A DNA stretch of 5,969 bases from positions 1 to 5,969 of the forward strand of contig JASKZZ010000395.1 in assembly GCA_030147335.1 (NCBI GenBank), written 5' to 3'. The notes beneath the pieces are model-generated. The model had not been told where the DNA came from and did not search any database. It saw only the letters and a program-made list of their open reading frames with translations. Positions 1 through 5,878 of this stretch are shown here, one piece after another. Position 1 is the stretch's first letter. Each line of letters begins with the position of its first letter. The position numbers were made by a program, and so were the translations under genes. The stretch is from Herpetosiphonaceae bacterium (GTDB lineage: Bacteria; Chloroflexota; Chloroflexia; Chloroflexales; Kallotenuaceae).

Positions 1-1
1 T

Positions 2-64
2 CCCAGCGCTAGCCCAAGCCCATCACCGAGTGCTTCGCCAAGTCCTAGCCCAAGCCCGTCGCCA
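2..64 (+). repeat. Short tandem Pro/Ser-coding repeat (interdomain linker)
   Basis: Degenerate repeat of agc-cca and tcg-cca type codons encoding alternating Pro and Ser with occasional Ala; a PSASPSPS unit appears twice. It runs off the left edge, so its full length is unknown. Such linkers usually join extracellular domains, which implies at least one more domain upstream in the same protein. The repeat is also a likely site of length variation by slippage. Confidence 0.8.
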
Positions 65-2179
65 GCTTGCCCAACTGCAACTCATTTGATTAGCGCTATC
101 CAAGGCAGCGGATCGAGCACAACTGTAACCGGTAGCGTTACCGTTCAGGGTGTTGTCACGGGTATCTTCCCAGGATTGAACACGATCAACCTTCAAGAGG
201 AAGCAGCGGACGATGACGGTAACTCAGCCACATCCGAAGGTATTGCTGTATTTATGGGCAACAGCTTCAGCAGGCTCACCTCGGGTTTGCAGGTCGGCGA
301 AGTTGCGAGCATCAGCGGCACTGCCGGTGATCGTGTCACCAGTGGCGTATCACAGACACAGATCAGCGGAACTGTCACCGTAGCGGAATGTGGCGTGAGT
401 GCAACAATTGCTCCGGTTGATGTCAGTTTCCCGCTCACAGATGTTTCTGACCTTGAACGCTATGAGAGTATGCTGGTTCGTTTTCCACAGAATCTCTTCA
501 TCGCCGAATATTTCAACTATGATCGCTTTGGCGAGATCGTGCTTGGCTATGCTGACGATATTTCAGAACTGGGTGGAACAGGCCGCTTCTACAACCCAAC
601 CAGCATTACGACACCGGGCAGTGCTGCCAATGCACTTTCCGCGAAGTATGCACTGCGCCGCATCACCCTTGATGACGCTATTTCCGCCTCGTCACCCTCG
701 ACACTGACGCACCCGAACGGTCAGCCTTTCAACGCGACCAATAGCTTCCGTGGTGGTGATACTGTGTCAGGTACCACGGGTGTGATCGAGCACAGCTTCG
801 GCGTGTATCGTCTGCAACCAACCTATTACGGCACATATACAGCCAAGAACTCGCGCGATGCTGCGCCAGAAGATGTTGGCGGCAGCTTGAAAGTTGCCAG
901 CTACAACGTGCTCAACTATTTCCTGACTATAGATACAACGAGCGACAGCAGGATTGGGGACTGTGGCCCAGAGAAGACAATGGATTGTCGTGGCGCTGAC
1001 AGTCAGGTTGAGTTTGATCGCCAGCGCAGCAAGCTGCTGAAGGCATTGGAAACGATCAACGCCGATGTTTATGGTTTGATTGAACTGGAGAACACTACTG
1101 GCGTCGAGCCAATGGACGATATTGTGAAGGGTCTCAACGCCACCTTTGGCGAAGGCACCTTCGCGTATGTCAATACTGGCACAGTTGGCACCGACGCAAT
1201 CAAGGTTGGCATCATATACAAGCCGAGCAAAGTAACGCCCGTTAGTGCATATCAGACTCTGGACGAAAGCGACGACTCACGCTTTGATACTGATCGCAAC
1301 CGCCCAGCATTGGCGCAAACCTTCGAGGAGAAGGCTACTGGCGCTCGCTTCACGTTGGTTGTCAATCACCTCAAGTCAAAGGGTTCGGGCTGTGGTACGA
1401 CCGATCCAAATAAGAACGACGGTCAAGGCAACTGTAACCTGACCCGCAAAGTGGCAGCAGAAGCTCTTGTGGACTGGCTTGCTACCGACCCAACCGGCAG
1501 CAACGACTCGGACTTCCTAATCGTTGGTGATCTGAACGCGTACGCCAAAGAAGACCCGATCACCGCTATCAAAGTCGGTGCTGACGGCACCCCGAACAAC
1601 AGCGATGACTACATCAACCTGATCGAAGATCGTCTTGGCACATACGCTTACTCTTACGTCTTTGATGGTCAGGCAGGCTATCTTGACCACGCCCTGGCAA
1701 ATATGTCGCTCAATAGCCAAGTCACTGGTATTACCGATTGGCATCTCAACAGTGATGAACCTGATATTTTCGACTACAACGACACAGTCCAAGATACAGG
1801 TGAGTCATCCACCGAGCGCAAGGGTACCGATGTTACTGATGCACAGAATCCATTCCGCACCTCCGACCACGATCCGGTTATTGTCGGACTGAAATTGAAC
1901 GCTCCACCAGTCGCTGTTGACGACACCGCCGTAACTCGCCGCAATACTTCCGTCGCTATCTTTGCTCTCAGCAACGACACCGACTTGGAAGGCGACCAGT
2001 TCAGCGTCACTAGTTTTACACAGCCCTCCAACGGCACTGTTGACTACAGCAAAAAGAACAACAACTTCCGTTACACGCCGAAGCGAGGCTTCACTGGAAC
2101 AGATGTATTCACCTACACCATCAGTGATGGCAAGGGTGGCTCGTCGACGGCAACAGTAACGGTAACAGTCGGCAAGTAG
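2..2179 (+). CDS. Secreted ExeM/NucH-type endonuclease/exonuclease/phosphatase nuclease, 5'-truncated by the window
   Basis: Probable extracellular DNase/phosphodiesterase of the EEP superfamily. Residues are counted from the codon at base 2. Order seen: Pro/Ser linker (1-21); OB-fold-like domain (about 45-131), of the kind preceding the nuclease in YhcR/ExeM proteins; EEP catalytic domain (about 293-630); one Big_9/cadherin-like domain (632-725) with the typical NDTD, YTP and GTDVFTYTISDG signatures. Catalytic and metal motifs are all present: YNVLN (N302), ELEN (E363), NHLKSK (H456), GDLNAY (D510, N512), LDH (D562, H563) and SDHDP (D622, H623). Cys321/329 and Cys464/478 could form disulfides, fitting export. 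The frame has no stop back to base 2. A TTG at base 86 lies inside the domain lead-in and is not a credible start, so signal peptide and N-terminus are outside the window. No LPXTG, transmembrane anchor or other sorting tail is visible at the C-terminus. Likely role (inferred): degrading external DNA for nutrients or biofilm turnover. The family call is secure; the substrate is not. Confidence 0.93.
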   Translation, partial: PSASPSPSPSASPSPSPSPSPACPTATHLISAIQGSGSSTTVTGSVTVQGVVTGIFPGLNTINLQEEAADDDGNSATSEGIAVFMGNSFSRLTSGLQVGEVASISGTAGDRVTSGVSQTQISGTVTVAECGVSATIAPVDVSFPLTDVSDLERYESMLVRFPQNLFIAEYFNYDRFGEIVLGYADDISELGGTGRFYNPTSITTPGSAANALSAKYALRRITLDDAISASSPSTLTHPNGQPFNATNSFRGGDTVSGTTGVIEHSFGVYRLQPTYYGTYTAKNSRDAAPEDVGGSLKVASYNVLNYFLTIDTTSDSRIGDCGPEKTMDCRGADSQVEFDRQRSKLLKALETINADVYGLIELENTTGVEPMDDIVKGLNATFGEGTFAYVNTGTVGTDAIKVGIIYKPSKVTPVSAYQTLDESDDSRFDTDRNRPALAQTFEEKATGARFTLVVNHLKSKGSGCGTTDPNKNDGQGNCNLTRKVAAEALVDWLATDPTGSNDSDFLIVGDLNAYAKEDPITAIKVGADGTPNNSDDYINLIEDRLGTYAYSYVFDGQAGYLDHALANMSLNSQVTGITDWHLNSDEPDIFDYNDTVQDTGESSTERKGTDVTDAQNPFRTSDHDPVIVGLKLNAPPVAVDDTAVTRRNTSVAIFALSNDTDLEGDQFSVTSFTQPSNGTVDYSKKNNNFRYTPKRGFTGTDVFTYTISDGKGGSSTATVTVTVGK

Positions 2180-2195
2180 TGGCAGCGACCAAGCA

Positions 2196-2215
2196 TATCG
2201 TCGATAATGACGATA
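2196..2215. other. Small hairpin in the nuclease 3' untranslated region
   Basis: A 7-bp perfect inverted repeat (tatcgtc / gacgata) around a 6-base loop, 16 bases after the nuclease stop codon. It has no T-tract, so it is not a terminator by itself. It may help protect the 3' end or may be chance; the much stronger hairpin follows 21 bases later. Confidence 0.3.
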
Positions 2216-2236
2216 CACTAGACAACAGTTGTAACC

Positions 2237-2286
2237 GACAAAGCAAGAGCAGCGATGGAGATATCCATCGCTGCTCTTGCTTTGTC
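2237..2286. terminator. Bidirectional intrinsic terminator between convergent genes, 23-bp perfect stem
   Basis: Arms 2237-2259 and 2264-2286 are exact reverse complements (23 bp) around a GATA loop. The GC-rich core (gagcagcgatgga) is flanked by A-rich and T-rich stem bases (aaagcaa / ttgcttt), so each strand reads stem then a U-rich stretch, although no long U-tract follows outside the stem. It lies between two convergent stop codons (2179 plus, 2350 minus), which is the expected place for a shared terminator. Similar peptides in overlapping frames on opposite strands here are by-products of the palindrome. Confidence 0.85.
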
Positions 2287-2349
2287 CCCTATGCAAATTT
2301 TACGGTAGGTTCTATTCAACCCCTGAATGGCGATGACACATTTCAGTGG

Positions 2350-3456
2350 TTATTGGTCAAGCCAATCCAAACCACCATGCCCACCAATAGTATCGATGAG
2401 CTGCATATTGCTACCATCAACATTCATCCGATACATACCGCCAGCGCCCATCATCACCAAGCCATTACCGTCGGGCACAAATATCGCGGTCGGCTGGTCC
2501 TCATTGATTCGTGTTATTCGCTGCAAATTCGTTCCGTCGATATTGACCATCCACAGATCATAAGGTTGACCATGGGCTTGAGCGGCTGGAGTTATCGCAG
2601 CCAACAGTTGTTCAAATAGTCCATTCGGTGATCGTTCGGAGCGACTCGTTGTTGCCTGAGAAGCGTCACCTGGACCACCTGATGCTGCAAAAATAATGCG
2701 CGTTCCATCAGGCGAGAAGCGAGGCGCGTGAAAGGACTTAAACGAACGGTCATCGACCACTACACGTACTTCCCCGGCATCTAACGTAGTAAGCTGGAGT
2801 GACACTGTCCCTTCTGCCTCAGTGTCCCCACTATCACTAACCGCAATATAGGCTACCCATTTGTTGTCAAGAGAAACAACAGGCGCGCTTGCATCTGCGA
2901 TGTATGGTCGCATGGCGCCCGTCATCACATCTACCACAACAATCTCCGGTAGCTGCATCCCGCCTATCTCAGCAGGCGCGGCTCGCAATCCAGTGATCCC
3001 AACATATAAAGACTGACCATCGCGGGTCCAGGAAAGATTGTTTATCAAACCTTGCGGCGCATCCCACACAAGATTGGACTCAGACCCGTCATTGTTCATA
3101 ACATACAGCTTCGAAGTCGGGAGGGGCTGCGTTGCATCGGCAGCAGCCTGCTCCACTACCACATACGCTACTTGTTGACCATCCGGTGAGACAGCTGGAT
3201 TACTGGCGAAACTGTTGCCTTCAAGCCGGGTAATTGGCCTGGGAGACGCTGCATCACCTCGACTTCGCCATAAGTTGCCCTGTCGGGTGAAGACCAAGGG
3301 CGGTAACTGTTGCCCTGGAACCACTGAATCTGTCGTCGTTGTCTGTGTAAAGCTCTGGGGAAAACTACCATTGCGTTGCAAAATCAACACGGTGGCGACA
3401 AACATCCCCAAAACCAACCCCCCAGTTCCAAGTAGACGAAAGCGCTGATCGCGCAT
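2350..3456 (-). CDS. Membrane-anchored TolB-like (PD40/WD40-like) beta-propeller protein
   Basis: Predicted 368-residue envelope protein. An N-terminal signal anchor (about residues 8-26, after a basic MRDQRFR start) has no lipobox Cys, so the protein is probably tethered with the propeller outside. A Thr/Gln-rich stalk (about 30-50) follows. Then come PD40-type propeller strands: NPAVSPDGQQVAYV (86-99), LSWTRDGQSLYVGI (141-154), PVVSLDNKWVAYIA (192-205), APRFSPDGTRIIFAA (244-258) and a last, less regular one at 322-345. Between the last two is a non-repeat insertion (about 259-297). YVMNNDGSE and WMVNIDGTN are typical of TolB C-terminal propellers. No enzyme domain is attached, so a binding or scaffold role is inferred; the ligand is unknown. 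ATG at 3456 is chosen over an upstream TTG at 3543 because AAGGA (3464-3468) sits 7 bases before it, the hydrophobic anchor follows directly, and the promoter lies between the two. It is convergent with the nuclease gene. Confidence 0.88.
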   Translation of the reverse strand: MRDQRFRLLGTGGLVLGMFVATVLILQRNGSFPQSFTQTTTTDSVVPGQQLPPLVFTRQGNLWRSRGDAASPRPITRLEGNSFASNPAVSPDGQQVAYVVVEQAAADATQPLPTSKLYVMNNDGSESNLVWDAPQGLINNLSWTRDGQSLYVGITGLRAAPAEIGGMQLPEIVVVDVMTGAMRPYIADASAPVVSLDNKWVAYIAVSDSGDTEAEGTVSLQLTTLDAGEVRVVVDDRSFKSFHAPRFSPDGTRIIFAASGGPGDASQATTSRSERSPNGLFEQLLAAITPAAQAHGQPYDLWMVNIDGTNLQRITRINEDQPTAIFVPDGNGLVMMGAGGMYRMNVDGSNMQLIDTIGGHGGLDWLDQ

Positions 3457-3515
3457 AGCAGTATCCTTATAATATTGAATAGATAGATTATATTGCAGAA
3501 GATAGACGCTAAGGC

Positions 3516-3543
3516 ATTGTATCGAGTGGATAATGATTGTCAA
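3516..3543 (-). promoter_or_regulatory. Sigma70-type promoter of the TolB-like gene
   Basis: On the minus strand, a perfect -35 TTGACA (3538-3543) is followed after 16 bases by TACAAT (3516-3521), five of six matches to the consensus -10. It would give a leader of about 50 bases before the ATG at 3456. A second, perfect TATAAT lies at 3487-3492 but has no good -35 at the right distance. The promoter call is by consensus match only. Confidence 0.6.
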
Positions 3544-3684
3544 AGGATATTTTCGTAAGTGTACAAGGGCAAGTAATTTGGCGAATGGTCATGGGGTCGT
3601 ATTCCCATGTAAGGAACTGGCAGGTGTATGATATGTTTGAGACAATATTGATTATCGGCAGTAGAACACACTCCAATGATTAAC
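3544..3684. other. Intergenic spacer without recognised genes
   Basis: Between the TolB-like promoter and the downstream hairpin there is no supportable ORF on either strand and no tRNA or known RNA motif that I recognise. A 6-bp inverted repeat (catggg 3590-3595 / cccatg 3604-3609, 8-base loop) lies about 50 bases upstream of the -35 element. It could be a weak operator but is short enough to be chance. Confidence 0.4.
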
Positions 3685-3731
3685 AAAAGTAAACCATGAT
3701 AAGGGCGTTTCCCTTATCATGGTTTACTTTT
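3685..3731 (-). terminator. Intrinsic terminator of the 3804-4646 gene, 21-bp perfect stem
   Basis: Arms 3685-3705 and 3711-3731 are exact reverse complements (21 bp) with a 5-base loop. The arms end in aaaa / tttt, so a U-run forms at the base of the stem on both strands. It starts 72 bases past the minus-strand stop at 3804. The nearest plus-strand gene ends far upstream (2179), so its main client is the minus-strand gene. It would also insulate the TolB-like promoter from read-through. Confidence 0.8.
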
Positions 3732-3803
3732 ATAAAACGGAAGCGTTGAACACCAGCTTTTAGAAGTTTCTCAAATGTCCGGTCTTAGTGATTGGCAATC
3801 AAA

Positions 3804-4646
3804 CTAATCTGTTGTGCGCCACAAATACACACCCGGCTTTGCATTCAACACTAGATGTTGGCACAGAACTGCGCGTCCACGTTGTTTCTCTCGATGACTT
3901 AAGGAGTCCTTTAATGTAATACGTGGTCTTGTTTTTCCATCAGTAACTAAAAATCCATCAATCTTTTTCAACGTGTGACTTTCATAATAATCATAAGGCT
4001 CGGCTAGCATACTATTCACCTCTATCCCATTTTCTGCTAATACAGTGTCTTTTCCCGTACTCTTCTGCGAACTCCTATACGTTGATGCTTCACCAGCAGC
4101 CCAGCAAGAAGATGTGTTATTGATATGTGTCGTATCTAGGACATGTTGTGACGTACGAAATATACCTCTGCTAGACGGGCATGACACGGAAATATGGGAG
4201 TTACTTGAATATGTTGAGGTAATACTGGGTGCATCCGAGGGATTTTCTTTAGTCAGAGCAGTTTGTAGGGGTTTGAGATATATTCGCGCGCCGGAGAATA
4301 TCTTTGTATAACGAGAGTATGGGTGAAGTTTATTGTTGAACTGATAGCCCTTGGAGCTTATGTATAGTAGGGCATAAAGTGAGGATGGATATGTTTGTAA
4401 AAATGGTCGTGATCTCCACCCAACCATTGCAAACACTTTATACACAGTCGTTGCAGCAGACTTAATAGATGTACACGTACCGTCTTGAAAAGCATGTTTG
4501 TACAAGAAATACGGACGAGTCAGATATACTTTCTCCCACAGATACCAAATATTTCGCACTCGATGCAGGCGTACATACATCAGAAGCCGTTCGATCCGTG
4601 CATGAGGCTCCGCTACCTGTGCGCGCGCCAACGTTTGTGCGACCAT
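3804..4646 (-). CDS. Unrecognised 280-residue protein, possible winged-helix N-terminus, in AT-rich DNA
   Basis: I do not recognise a family. ATG at 4646 is preceded by GGAGAG (4653-4658) at a 6-base spacing, the frame is open for 280 codons, and a strong terminator follows, so a real gene is likely. Residues 16-100 are rich in basic and aromatic residues; predicted helices ending in a strand-like LYALLYISSKGYQF (90-103) resemble the wing of a winged-helix DNA-binding domain, as seen in plasmid replication-relaxation proteins. That resemblance is weak and is inference. Residues 135-200 are Ser/Thr-rich and look disordered. A C-terminal block contains KKIDGFLVTDGK (227-238) followed by a basic stretch. 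No signal peptide or membrane segment is evident. Sampled lines of the gene are about 37-43% GC, against about 52% in the nuclease and XRE genes, suggesting transfer. It sits co-directionally 56 bases after the XRE gene. A decaying gene cannot be excluded. Confidence 0.62.
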   Translation of the reverse strand: MVAQTLARAQVAEPHARIERLLMYVRLHRVRNIWYLWEKVYLTRPYFLYKHAFQDGTCTSIKSAATTVYKVFAMVGWRSRPFLQTYPSSLYALLYISSKGYQFNNKLHPYSRYTKIFSGARIYLKPLQTALTKENPSDAPSITSTYSSNSHISVSCPSSRGIFRTSQHVLDTTHINNTSSCWAAGEASTYRSSQKSTGKDTVLAENGIEVNSMLAEPYDYYESHTLKKIDGFLVTDGKTRPRITLKDSLSHREKQRGRAVLCQHLVLNAKPGVYLWRTTD

Positions 4647-4652
4647 AATCGA

Positions 4653-4658
4653 CTCTCC
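4653..4658 (-). promoter_or_regulatory. Ribosome binding site fixing the start of the 280-residue gene
   Basis: The minus strand reads GGAGAG six bases before the ATG at 4646. It lies only 14 bases beyond the T-tract of the upstream gene's terminator, so translation initiation is packed against that terminator. It supports the chosen start. Confidence 0.6.
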
Positions 4659-4672
4659 AGAAGATCAAAATG

Positions 4673-4700
4673 AAAAAAAGAAGAGGACGCGTAGTCCTCT
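4673..4700 (-). terminator. Intrinsic terminator of the XRE-type gene
   Basis: The minus strand reads a 7-bp perfect stem (agaggac / gtcctct, 4682-4688 and 4694-4700, 5-base loop) directly followed by TCTTTTTTT and further T-rich sequence to about 4667. It starts 2 bases after the TAA stop at 4703. Stem, loop and U-run are all in classical order for the minus strand only. It stands between the XRE gene and the next co-directional gene, so it either separates two units or acts as an attenuator. Confidence 0.82.
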
Positions 4701-4702
4701 CC

Positions 4703-5233
4703 TTAATTCCGTCCGTCCTGCGTTTCAAGCAACGCAATCACGATATTGAGTACGTCAACATCCTCCAGATCAACGTCTGGAGACGAGGCGAGCATCGTCG
4801 CCAGCATCGAACGGTTCGTCTCGTCGGCCAAAAGCCTAGCGAAAACATCAAACAAGCGCTTAACAAGCCAGAACGTGGTCATAAGATCTTCCACGCGCTG
4901 AAGATCAAGCCGTACATCTACCAGGAAATTTCGGTCAGCAAGGGCCAGCAGGATCAACCGTTCATTAGCACTGCACGTCACTGCTGTACACAGCAATTCC
5001 ATCGTGTCGCGCGCAATGTTCACCGTCTCGCCCCGTTCGATGCGGGCTAGCCACGCCTCGCTTATGTCGTATTGGCAATCATCGGCGCTTGCTGTGTCGA
5101 GCGTTTTTAGATACTGCTGGAGAAATTTCGGACGCGTAAAGCCATACTGCTCACGCAGTTGCTTGAAGTACGGACCCCAGAGCTGGTGTTCCGACGGTCT
5201 TCGCTCGGCTACGTTTGTCTGGGCACGCTGCAT
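4703..5233 (-). CDS. XRE-family helix-turn-helix DNA-binding protein
   Basis: Predicted 176-residue cytoplasmic transcription regulator. The HTH domain spans about residues 17-101: LWGPYFKQLREQYGFTRPKFLQQYL (helices 1-2), then SEAWLARIERGETVNIARDTMELLCTAV (recognition helix, the hallmark ARIERGE, helices 4-5), ending in the ERLILLALADR helix common in this family. An extra loop of about 14 residues (44-57, acidic with a Cys) separates helices 2 and 3; a canonical XRE domain has almost none. The C-terminal part (102-176) is predicted helical and acidic toward the end, probably for dimerisation or a partner; no enzymatic or peptidase signature is seen. The ATG at 5233 has only a weak GTGAG-like ribosome site upstream, and no in-frame alternative is better. 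Its target is unknown; its own promoter and the following gene are natural candidates. Base composition matches the left half of the window, unlike the gene after it. Confidence 0.82.
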   Translation of the reverse strand: MQRAQTNVAERRPSEHQLWGPYFKQLREQYGFTRPKFLQQYLKTLDTASADDCQYDISEAWLARIERGETVNIARDTMELLCTAVTCSANERLILLALADRNFLVDVRLDLQRVEDLMTTFWLVKRLFDVFARLLADETNRSMLATMLASSPDVDLEDVDVLNIVIALLETQDGRN

Positions 5234-5422
5234 AACAACTCACTATCGCGAAAATTATCCTCGGAACGGCAACCTACCTAGAACATATACGGCACACATC
5301 CAGATGGGTTTAGAACGACGGCTCCAGCATGTCAAAGTACACCATGCACACTAACATCCCGACGAGTGTACGTCGAGTCGTTTTTCCGACTCTTCCCTAA
5401 CGATTCAACTTTCATAGATCTC

Positions 5423-5492
5423 GCTAGTCGCTGCTCCAACGGCGATTCAAGCGCATCGCAGTCGATCAACGTGAGTCGAGCAGACTGCTAGC
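5423..5492. repeat. Interrupted inverted repeat upstream of the small membrane-protein gene
   Basis: Outer arms gctag (5423-5427) / ctagc (5488-5492) and inner arms ctgctc (5431-5436) / gagcag (5478-5483) pair with a small 3-by-4-base internal bulge around a 41-base loop. Eleven paired positions in total, 50 bases before the start codon at 5543. Possible operator or leader structure; chance is a fair alternative. Confidence 0.3.
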
Positions 5493-5530
5493 TTTAGACG
5501 GCTTTGAACTTTACACTCGAAGCGGAGACG

Positions 5531-5536
5531 AGGAGG
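5531..5536 (+). promoter_or_regulatory. Perfect Shine-Dalgarno that decides the start of the small membrane-protein gene
   Basis: AGGAGG lies 6 bases before the ATG at 5543, the ideal distance. A different-frame ATG at 5539 is only 2 bases away and opens a 23-codon frame, so it is unlikely to be used. An in-frame TTG at 5504 has no such signal. Confidence 0.75.
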
Positions 5537-5542
5537 AAATGT

Positions 5543-5746
5543 ATGAGCTTGTTAGTTGTTCCGATCGTCTGTATCGGCCTTGCTGTGTACGGCTGGGTAA
5601 CGCTTTTTAGTCATTGCCTACATGAGCACGAGCGTAGCATAACTCACCGGCAGCGCTTCATTCTTTTTGTTGTCCTCATGGTGGGTGTAGTGCTGTCAAT
5701 TATAGGCGTCGGCCGCGCCGCAAATCCGTTCTTACATATCAAGTAA
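5543..5746 (+). CDS. Small two-helix membrane protein, function unknown
   Basis: Predicted 67 residues. Two hydrophobic segments (about 2-22, rich in Val, Ile, Leu; and about 38-57) are joined by a charged His/Arg/Glu loop (24-38, with LHEHERSITHRQR). A short tail GRAANPFLHIK ends in a basic residue. The positive-inside rule places the loop in the cytoplasm with both ends outside, a simple helical hairpin; this is prediction only. Cys10 lies inside the first helix and Cys25 at its end; there is no lipobox. The ATG at 5543 is chosen because AGGAGG sits at perfect spacing and it gives a clean N-terminal membrane segment; the longer TTG-started form adds 13 charged residues. I do not recognise a family. 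It is divergent from the XRE gene and may be co-transcribed with the partial gene that starts 132 bases downstream. Alternatives: an accessory subunit, a small toxin-like peptide or a conserved orphan. Confidence 0.68.
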   Translation: MSLLVVPIVCIGLAVYGWVTLFSHCLHEHERSITHRQRFILFVVLMVGVVLSIIGVGRAANPFLHIK

Positions 5747-5878
5747 CGGTCACTCTAACACTGTGGCGCTTTCTGTCACAGCCTTGCCTTATTCTGGACA
5801 AATAACCGGTGCGTACAAACCGCCAAGAGATAAAGAACTGTACCTGGCAGCAAACCATCGTAACACGACAGGACGAAC

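Larger units (their letters stand above)
5234..5542. other. Divergent intergenic region between the XRE gene and the small membrane-protein gene
   Basis: This region must carry the promoters of two divergent genes, but I see no convincing pair of -35/-10 boxes. On the minus strand there is a perfect TTGACA (5330-5335) with only a poor -10 (TAAACC) 17 bases on, and a GATAAT about 20 bases before the XRE ATG without a -35. Dyads are present: gagtcg/cgactc (5375-5380 and 5387-5392, T-rich loop) and the larger one at 5423-5492. The octamer cgattcaa occurs twice (5401-5408, 5443-5450). These are possible operators for the XRE protein, by position only. No supportable ORF. Confidence 0.4.

Noticed and set aside
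2179..2619. 146-codon plus-strand frame after the nuclease stop, sharing a peptide with a minus-strand frame at 1805-2296
   Set aside because: The shared peptide comes from reading the two arms of the terminator palindrome. The frame overlaps the TolB-like gene antisense and its GTG start lacks a ribosome site.
3457..3543. Extending the TolB-like protein to a TTG at 3543
   Set aside because: The extension would place the promoter inside the coding region and put 29 residues before the signal anchor; the ATG at 3456 has AAGGA at 7 bases.
4045..4311. 88-codon plus-strand frame antisense to the orphan gene
   Set aside because: No convincing ribosome site or domain; fully inside the longer minus-strand gene, which has both a ribosome site and a terminator.
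3804..4646. Naming the orphan gene as a replication-relaxation protein
   Set aside because: Only a loose resemblance to a wing-like strand and a DGFLVTDG-type segment; key family residues cannot be confirmed by eye.
4670..5050. 126-codon plus-strand frame antisense to the XRE gene
   Set aside because: It begins inside the A-run of the terminator and is an antisense shadow of a recognisable HTH gene.
5307..5335. Promoter for the XRE gene using the perfect TTGACA at 5330-5335
   Set aside because: The matching -10 (TAAACC) fits the consensus at only three positions, so I do not call it as a feature.
5330..5425. 27-codon minus-strand frame beginning MKVESLGKSRKND in the divergent interval
   Set aside because: Too short, with a weak ribosome site and no sign of coding bias; it overlaps the dyad region.
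5761..5781. Possible terminator (ctgtg / cacag) after the small membrane-protein gene
   Set aside because: Only 5 bp with an 11-base loop and no T-run following.
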